Assembly (NCBI GenBank): GCA_015494395.1 | Contig: WGBG01000160.1 | Coordinates: forward strand, 1 to 57,454 | Origin: Deltaproteobacteria bacterium | Lineage (GTDB): Bacteria; Desulfobacterota; Dissulfuribacteria; Dissulfuribacterales; QOAL01 | Direction of reading: 5' to 3' | DNA length: 57,454 bases | In this document: positions 52,178-57,454 of the stretch, piece by piece | Layout of the letters: every line of letters begins with the position of its first letter | Numbering within the stretch: position 1 is the first letter of the stretch | Made by a program: the position numbers and the translations under genes | Notes under the pieces: model-generated | Seen by the model: only the letters and a program-made list of their open reading frames with translations | Told to the model about the DNA's origin: nothing | Databases searched by the model: none

Positions 52178-52564
52178 ATGTATCCCCATCTGTTAATTGA
52201 CAGGTTAACCACGAAAAAGTTTATGGCTGCCGCCGCAGTTTTAGCCACTGTTATGGCGCTCTCAGTCACCGCGCTTGCCCACGCACCTGTTCTGTGGTGC
52301 TATGTTGAGGGCGGAAAGGTGCATGTTGAGGCATTTTTCAGTAGCGGTGCAAAGATTCAGGGTGGAAAGATCTATGTAGTTGACCAGTCAGGCAAAAAAC
52401 TCCTTGAGGGAACTACTGACAAACAGGGGAATTTTGAATTTACCCCGCCGGTAAAGGACAACATGACAATTGTGCTGAGGGTGGACTCCGGCCACACTGC
52501 GGACTTTGAAATCACGAAACAGGATTTTATTGACGCAGAAAAAGACGAAGCAGGGAAGGAATAA
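52178..52564 (+). CDS. Exported metal-transport accessory-like protein (CbiL/NikL-like)
   Basis: A 128-residue protein with a signal peptide (about residues 14-35, FMAAAAVLATVMALSVTALAHA). HAPVLWCYVEGGKVHVEAFF and GGKIYVVDQSGKKLLEGTTD, then GNFEFTPPVKDN, are like the small periplasmic domains (CbiL/NikL or carboxypeptidase-regulatory-like) attached to nickel/cobalt uptake systems. The histidine after signal cleavage (HAP) is typical of metal-binding N-termini. GGGAGG lies 6 bases before the start. It is 46 bases after the permease gene, so the two may work together in metal uptake. Confidence 0.6.
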   Translation: MYPHLLIDRLTTKKFMAAAAVLATVMALSVTALAHAPVLWCYVEGGKVHVEAFFSSGAKIQGGKIYVVDQSGKKLLEGTTDKQGNFEFTPPVKDNMTIVLRVDSGHTADFEITKQDFIDAEKDEAGKE

Positions 52565-52565
52565 T

Positions 52566-52773
52566 CCTAAGTTGTGCGATTGTCAGATTTGCTGCATATC
52601 CGCGAAAGAGGGCTTCCCACTATAGTAGGCTATGTGGGAAGACCGATGACAAAGGAGATGCAGTGAATCCGGCAATCCCGAAGGGTTTCAAAATTGGAAA
52701 GCTATTATTGATATAACTCCTTTTAATTCCACTGTAAAAATAGTTTTTCCCATTTTGAAACGCTCAACTTAGG
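52566..52773 (-). repeat. MITE-like repeat family A, copy A5
   Basis: A 208-bp copy with ends CCTAAGTTGTGCG and CGCTCAACTTAGG, of the A2-like sub-type (GGGCTTCCCAC hairpin). The flanks ATAAT and ATATT are near-duplications (4 of 5). It starts one base after the stop of the small exported protein gene. Confidence 0.82.
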
Positions 52774-52787
52774 ATATTATTACCCGG

Positions 52788-52807
52788 GGGCACGGCCCGC
52801 CGTGCCC
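52788..52807. terminator. Perfect GC-rich hairpin between convergent genes
   Basis: GGGCACGG-CCCG-CCGTGCCC is an 8-bp perfect stem with a 4-base loop, 14 bases past the DUF3482 gene stop (minus strand). It has no T tract, so it is a candidate end for both directions. Confidence 0.5.
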
Positions 52808-52821
52808 TTAGAGACTGTCCC

Positions 52822-54222
52822 TTAGGGTTCCAGGCATGTTTCAATCATAGCCCTGAATTTTTCTTCTGCCTCTGCATCCCTCCCTACTGATTTTCCTGTG
52901 GCATATCTGAAAAACCGTTCACATACCTTTTGTCTTTGCCTGTCCCATCCTGCTGTAACCCCTTGGGCGCTGGCCTGTTTACCCAATTTTTCAGCATTTT
53001 CATAATCCCGCCGCCCATGAGCCCAACCTGTAATGTGGCTGTAAAAGATAAGTGCGCGGTCAATCAGTATGTAGAGAAGCTGGATGTTTGCCGCAGGCCC
53101 TACCCTTATCAGGTGACGGTCAAGGTTCATGCCCATGACCCTGACTCCGGACAGGAGCTTCCTTGCCTTAAATGCCGTGCCGGCTGCCCCAAGGATGCCA
53201 CCGGCTGCAGAAAACAGCCCAAGAGAAAGCCCGCCATGCCCAAGATCCAGAGCTGCTCCGGCTGCTGCACCTGTCACAGCACCTGCAAACACAAGCTGTT
53301 TTCCGGTAAGGCCAAGAAACTCCCATGATGCCTCACTGAATATATCTTCCTTCAATATGTCAGGTTCAGGCATGGGGCAGTTAAACACATTATGCCTGTA
53401 AATCTTCCTTATCCTGCTGAATGCATCCTGCTCACACCGCCATGCAAATCTTCTGTATCTTTCAAAAAGCCTCTCCTCCACCCCTTTCCTGTCCTGATGA
53501 TTCCTGATTGCAGCCCCATCAGTGTATGAGAGTATATCCTGAAACATCCGGATAAAGATCTCTGAGGTGCGCTCCTTCCTGGCCCTCCAGTCATTTTTTA
53601 TGGTACGGATAACAGTACTCAGTTCAGGAGAAAGCTCCTGGTCAATCCCCTTAAGGCTCTCAAGCAGCTCTATTCGGCCCTGATAGGTTTCCCTGCATGA
53701 GTTAAAGATACGGACCAGGTTAAAGTGCCGCCTGAACTCGTGCCTCCACTCATCAAGCCAGCCGGTTTCATCCTCCTTGCAGTTAATTACAGCCATTCTG
53801 GGCTTGCCTGTAAGACGGAGAATCTCCATCTCTGCCCTGTCGCTTTTTCTCATGGGCCTTGAGCCATCCACCACAAAGATAATCCCGGAGGCATGGATCA
53901 TGGGCTCAAGAAGGGTGCAGTCATCATGAAATTCAGGAATTTGTTTGTGTGCAGCTATAAAATCAGGAAGCAGTTTATTATAGGGGCCGCTAAAATCCCG
54001 CATCCACCGTAATGTCTTGAAAGGGTTCTGAAAGCCCGGAGTGTCAACAAAGCGGATTATCTCTTCCCCGTCGATTACAACAGGAAAGCTCCTGCACTCC
54101 CTTGTCTCTCCGGGAATGGGGCTTATACGCACACTGTCATCCTCGGCAAGTGTTGATAGCACAGAGGATTTTCCCTCATTGGGATGGCCTGCAATTACAA
54201 ATTCCGGGACTTTCCTGTTCAT
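52822..54222 (-). CDS. GTPase with DUF3482 domain
   Basis: A 466-residue protein with an N-terminal small GTPase domain: G1 GHPNEGKSS, G3 DTPG (FVDTPGFQNP) and G4 NCKED. The DUF3482 C-terminal region includes a glycine-rich hydrophobic stretch (about residues 325-370, GAVTGAAAGAALDLGHGGLS) that may insert in a membrane. The family usually lies next to DUF2868 and an antiporter gene, exactly as here. The last start overlaps the DUF2868 stop by 4 bases. A regulatory GTPase of the antiporter is an inference. Confidence 0.85.
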   Translation of the reverse strand: MNRKVPEFVIAGHPNEGKSSVLSTLAEDDSVRISPIPGETRECRSFPVVIDGEEIIRFVDTPGFQNPFKTLRWMRDFSGPYNKLLPDFIAAHKQIPEFHDDCTLLEPMIHASGIIFVVDGSRPMRKSDRAEMEILRLTGKPRMAVINCKEDETGWLDEWRHEFRRHFNLVRIFNSCRETYQGRIELLESLKGIDQELSPELSTVIRTIKNDWRARKERTSEIFIRMFQDILSYTDGAAIRNHQDRKGVEERLFERYRRFAWRCEQDAFSRIRKIYRHNVFNCPMPEPDILKEDIFSEASWEFLGLTGKQLVFAGAVTGAAAGAALDLGHGGLSLGLFSAAGGILGAAGTAFKARKLLSGVRVMGMNLDRHLIRVGPAANIQLLYILIDRALIFYSHITGWAHGRRDYENAEKLGKQASAQGVTAGWDRQRQKVCERFFRYATGKSVGRDAEAEEKFRAMIETCLEP

Positions 54223-55823
54223 GTTAAATCAAATTCCATGACCATCATGCACGGGTCCCCAATGGCTGCAACCTGTCTTTGCCACTGTTCCACATCCTGT
54301 CTGGCTGCTGACCTCAAGCCTCCATCCGGTTCAGGACGGCCTGCAAGCAGGATGATAATGGCATTATCCTGCCTGGACATGCGCCTGACCTGTTTCAGGA
54401 AATCAATGGTCTCTCTAAGTGGAGGCATCCATGCCTCCCTGACAACCACCACCGGCCCGATGTGTTCCTGCAGGCGTGAACGTATTGCCTGGCCGCAGGG
54501 CTCTTTTTCAATCTGGCACTCTTCATCAACAACCTCTGTCTCCGTCACATTAAAGCCTGCCTTATGCCCAAAGCGCTCAAGACTTTCCCGGTCAAGCACT
54601 TCCGCAATGTCTTCAGGAACAAGCACCAGGGCAGGCTGAGGTAAGAAAGATTTAGAAACACCCCCTGCCTCATTACCTGTTTTTTCAACCTCCTGCTCAA
54701 TATTGCTGCCGGATTTATCAGTAACAGGGGACTTCCCCTTGATCGTCACCTGCTCAGTCAGCCCTGATGTACTCAATGTTTCAACGGTCATGCGTCTTAT
54801 AACCGGCCTGAAACGGGCTGCCTCAAAATTTATTTGACGCAGCGAACGCCTCAGCATGAACTGCCCGAATACAAAAAGCCCTAGGCGGGGAAGCAGGCCG
54901 TAAACCAGTATGCACATGCACAGAAAGGGCCACCATGAGACAAGGTCTGTTGTTGCAAGGTGATAAATACCCTCTTTTAATATCATCCTGCTCCCAGCAA
55001 TCTGCCCTGCATCAGGAAATCCAACTCCCGGAGGAAGCATCCAGGCCCAGGGCGCTGCCAGGAAACGGACTATGCTGTACGCAGTATCAGGGCCAAGCTC
55101 AAGGGTGGACTGCCACCCAAAGGCAAGATCCACACAGGTTATCCGTAAAAGGGTGGCTGCAAGGGCACCCAGGTTAAATCCTGTTCCAAAGAGCTGAATC
55201 AGCAGGAAAAAGGGCCAGATGTACACGGAGCCGTACACCTGCCGCATCATTCTCATGTTGCCGATGGCTGCCTGGAAATCCTGCAATGATTTTACAGGAA
55301 TCTTTGAAGCGAGCCACTTAAGTAGAAGAGAAAAGAGGCGTGAAACAAGGGATATGGCAGGGCGTGCAGCCTTGTCCCAGTTACTAAATCTGCTCAAAAT
55401 GAGAAAAATGGTGGTGAGGATAACTAGAAATAACTGGGAGAAGACGAGCACAAGCAGGAAGATGGAGACATTTATTGGCTCCCTGCCGTTATAGACAAGC
55501 AGAGACAGGGCTACCCCTGCCCCCATGACAGCTCCAATGCACAGGGCAAGGATTGAAGCAAGCCGGTATGCCTCATACCATAACTTACCTGGAAGCAGGC
55601 CGTCTGCGTGATGCTTGCGCATTGAATCAAGCCACTGCCTCAGGAGTATGGCAGTCCCTGCGGCATCTTTTCCTTTAAGGCGCTTAAGATACAGCGCCCT
55701 GTCCCTTTTAATCAGCGCATCTTCACCTTCTTCCTCTTCAATTCGCCTGTCAAGGTTCAGGAAATATTCAAGGTCAATTATATCGGGCAGTTGCCATACC
55801 TGTTTCATGGAAAGCCCTGCCAC
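54219..55823 (-). CDS. DUF2868 membrane protein
   Basis: A 534-residue protein with at least four transmembrane segments in its middle: about residues 88-110, 122-147, 203-225 and 290-330. A C-terminal soluble part has a VLVPEDIAEVLDRESLERFG and VVVREAWMPPLRETIDFLK pattern. I recognise the DUF2868 family, which pairs with DUF3482. Function unknown. It overlaps the GTPase gene by 4 bases and follows the antiporter gene by 3. Confidence 0.8.
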   Translation of the reverse strand: MAGLSMKQVWQLPDIIDLEYFLNLDRRIEEEEGEDALIKRDRALYLKRLKGKDAAGTAILLRQWLDSMRKHHADGLLPGKLWYEAYRLASILALCIGAVMGAGVALSLLVYNGREPINVSIFLLVLVFSQLFLVILTTIFLILSRFSNWDKAARPAISLVSRLFSLLLKWLASKIPVKSLQDFQAAIGNMRMMRQVYGSVYIWPFFLLIQLFGTGFNLGALAATLLRITCVDLAFGWQSTLELGPDTAYSIVRFLAAPWAWMLPPGVGFPDAGQIAGSRMILKEGIYHLATTDLVSWWPFLCMCILVYGLLPRLGLFVFGQFMLRRSLRQINFEAARFRPVIRRMTVETLSTSGLTEQVTIKGKSPVTDKSGSNIEQEVEKTGNEAGGVSKSFLPQPALVLVPEDIAEVLDRESLERFGHKAGFNVTETEVVDEECQIEKEPCGQAIRSRLQEHIGPVVVVREAWMPPLRETIDFLKQVRRMSRQDNAIIILLAGRPEPDGGLRSAARQDVEQWQRQVAAIGDPCMMVMEFDLT

Positions 55824-55826
55824 CTG

Positions 55827-57287
55827 CTACCAGTCATATATGATTTCCCACTGGGTGTTAAAGGGCTGGCTGTCAGGGGTAAAGGTTATGTACTGGGTCT
55901 CACCCTGCCCCTGGCCACTGCTCTTCTGCTCTGCCCAGAGCCGTAATTCTATGGCTGGCACTGCCATGTTTTCAGGGCCTTCAAGCCAGAATTCCCTCTC
56001 CTCTATCACCTTCCAGAGAGTGCCGTCACGCCGGTCCCTGCACCGCTCCCCTACCCTTGGAAGCCCAAGCTTTATCCGCAGGTCCTTGAACTTGTAGGGA
56101 GAGCGTTCGCCATAATCCAGGACCTTCTCACCCAGTATCATTATGCCAATGGCGCCAAGAGGCGCTGTAAGGAGTATGGAGAGCACTGCAACAGCAAGGA
56201 TAAGGTCACCTGAGGCAACGCCGTATGCAAGAGGCACTGCCCCGATTGCAGCCTGAACAGTAGCCTTGGGGATGTAGGCAACAATGGTAAATATCTTCTC
56301 CTGCATGGTAAAGGGCGTTCCGATGAGACTGATATAGGTACCCACGCTCCTGAATATCAGACCCACAAGGATCACAATGGATCCTGCAAAGCCTGCATCC
56401 CATGCAACATGGATGTTTACCTGTGCGCCAACAAGGACAAAGAGCAGGAGCTCGGCAAAGACCCATAGTTTTTTGAGTTTCTGTGACATCAGGTGGGCAA
56501 TTGGCTCGGATTTTTCAAGGATTATAAAGCCTATTGCCATAACCCCGAGAAGGCTTGCCACTGGCACAATACCCTCAAGCCTCTTTTCAATCCATGTGAG
56601 CACTATGGAAACACCAAGCACCATCAAAGTGCGCTTGGGAGGTCTCCAGTCATACTTTTCAAACAGCCGCCAGAGGATATAGCCTGGAATTAGACCTATG
56701 AGGATTCCAAGGGTAATTGAGACAGGAATTTCTCCCAGCTTTGCCCAGATATTTACATCACCGCCCCCATACATCCCAAGGAATATGGTAAAAAGCACAA
56801 TGACAAAAACATCGTCAATACTTGATGCCGCAAGTATCATGGTGGGGATGCCCTTCTTTGCCCCCCTTCCCCTGTCCATGAAATCTATCATCAGGGGAAC
56901 AACCACTGCAGGGGATACAGCGGCAAGGATTGAGCCTAAAATTGCCGAATCCAGCCAGGATAAACCAAGCAGGGGAGGGGCAACCAGCATGACCCCTGCA
57001 ATTTCAAACACCGCCGGGATACAACTCAGGAGAAGAGCGCTTTTGCCAACGCGGTTCAGGGTATCCCGCCTCAGCTCAAATCCGGCCCTGAGGAGTATCA
57101 CAATCAGGGCAATCTTCCTGAAATCCCCGGAGACCTGCATCATCTCAGGCCTTATAAGCCCCAGGACATACGGCCCTGCCACAATGCCTACAAGCAGCAT
57201 GCCCACAAGTCCGGGCAGCTTCATCTTCTTGAAGATATAATCACCGGCCAGGCCGCACAGGATTATGACTGCAATGCTGAAATCCAT
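55827..57287 (-). CDS. Cation:proton antiporter (CPA2-like)
   Basis: A 486-residue inner-membrane protein with about 12 transmembrane segments and a soluble C-terminal tail. LKLPGLVGMLLVGIVAGPYVLGL-type entry, then LLRAGFELRRDTL and ASSIDDVFVIVLF, with the acidic Asp pair expected for CPA antiporters. It swaps Na+ or K+ for H+. It is the first gene of a three-gene operon with DUF2868 and DUF3482, so the antiporter probably requires these partners. The 167 bases to the window end show no gene. Confidence 0.88.
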   Translation of the reverse strand: MDFSIAVIILCGLAGDYIFKKMKLPGLVGMLLVGIVAGPYVLGLIRPEMMQVSGDFRKIALIVILLRAGFELRRDTLNRVGKSALLLSCIPAVFEIAGVMLVAPPLLGLSWLDSAILGSILAAVSPAVVVPLMIDFMDRGRGAKKGIPTMILAASSIDDVFVIVLFTIFLGMYGGGDVNIWAKLGEIPVSITLGILIGLIPGYILWRLFEKYDWRPPKRTLMVLGVSIVLTWIEKRLEGIVPVASLLGVMAIGFIILEKSEPIAHLMSQKLKKLWVFAELLLFVLVGAQVNIHVAWDAGFAGSIVILVGLIFRSVGTYISLIGTPFTMQEKIFTIVAYIPKATVQAAIGAVPLAYGVASGDLILAVAVLSILLTAPLGAIGIMILGEKVLDYGERSPYKFKDLRIKLGLPRVGERCRDRRDGTLWKVIEEREFWLEGPENMAVPAIELRLWAEQKSSGQGQGETQYITFTPDSQPFNTQWEIIYDW

Positions 57288-57454
57288 TACATTCTCCTTT
57301 CAGGATATAATTCAGAGCATGATACACCCTGATGACTTTTTTGGTAAGGTTTGGACTGATTAGAACCTTCACAACCGTATTGTCTTTTGCTGTGGTTAAA
57401 TGCTATTGTTGAACAGATACATTATATGTAAAGTTTGTTCACCACCCGCTTCGC

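Noticed and set aside
57405..57418. TTGAACAGATAC near the right edge resembles the right end of B
   Set aside because: No left end within the window; could be chance.
1..57454. CRISPR array, rRNA or tRNA genes
   Set aside because: No regularly spaced direct repeats of 24-40 bases and no tRNA or rRNA signatures were seen by eye.

Overview
The window comes from a sulfate-reducing bacterium, most likely Desulfobacterota. dsrA is complete and dsrB is cut by the left edge. Supporting signs are a DUF6178 protein, DsrE-like, YedE and DUF3343 sulfur proteins, an HD-GYP regulator and many small lipoproteins. I cannot name a genus. I see no rRNA, tRNA, CRISPR array, prophage or intact transposase.

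Left third (1-24 kb). dsrAB runs leftwards from a good promoter and a structured leader. It is divergent from a PHP phosphoesterase and an oligopeptide-type ABC set (binding protein and two permeases) that has no ATPase genes. An AbrB/PIN toxin-antitoxin pair follows, with short GTAGGGTGCGC-type repeats around it. Next come housekeeping genes: an RNase II/R-type exonuclease, a lipoprotein, hisB, a DsrE-like protein, ilvD, a methyltransferase and the DUF6178 protein. A signalling island (receiver+SHOCT, receiver+GAF+HD-GYP, kinase-like H-box protein), a DUF4143 ATPase, serC and a spore-photoproduct-lyase-like radical SAM protein complete this part.

Middle (24-41 kb). A lipoprotein operon with two FlgO-like proteins and a cysteine-rich exported protein precedes a very compact run of about 15 minus-strand genes (40932 to 27444). 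This run combines an SLC13-type permease, two periplasmic binding proteins, TPR and beta-helix proteins, a YedE-type sulfur/selenium transporter, a DUF3343 carrier, a YjeF-type kinase, a CysO/HcyS-like ubiquitin-fold carrier ending in GG, a JAB-domain protein, a Glu/Leu dehydrogenase-like enzyme, two tandem adenylosuccinate-lyase-family enzymes and a ThiF/MoeB-like E1. It looks like uptake of a sulfur or selenium compound coupled to protein-thiocarboxylate chemistry. The combination is my leading candidate for an undescribed system.

Right third (41-57 kb). An exopolysaccharide locus (chain-length protein, Wza-like exporter, initiating phosphoglycosyltransferase with a sigma-54 promoter candidate, radical SAM protein, WecG/TagA transferase, GT2, SGNH hydrolase) is interrupted by repeats. 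After it come an ABC-3 metal permease without partners, a small metal-transport accessory-like protein, and a DUF3482 GTPase / DUF2868 / cation:proton antiporter operon.

Two MITE-like families are scattered through the window. Family A (about 208 bp, CCTAGATTGAGCG ends, 5-bp target duplications, IS1380-like ends) has five full copies. Family B (about 226 bp, GTAACTGTTCAGCG / GTATCTATTCAGC ends, 8-bp target duplications, IS66-like ends) has four full copies and a fragment. Both lie only between genes and concentrate around the polysaccharide locus.
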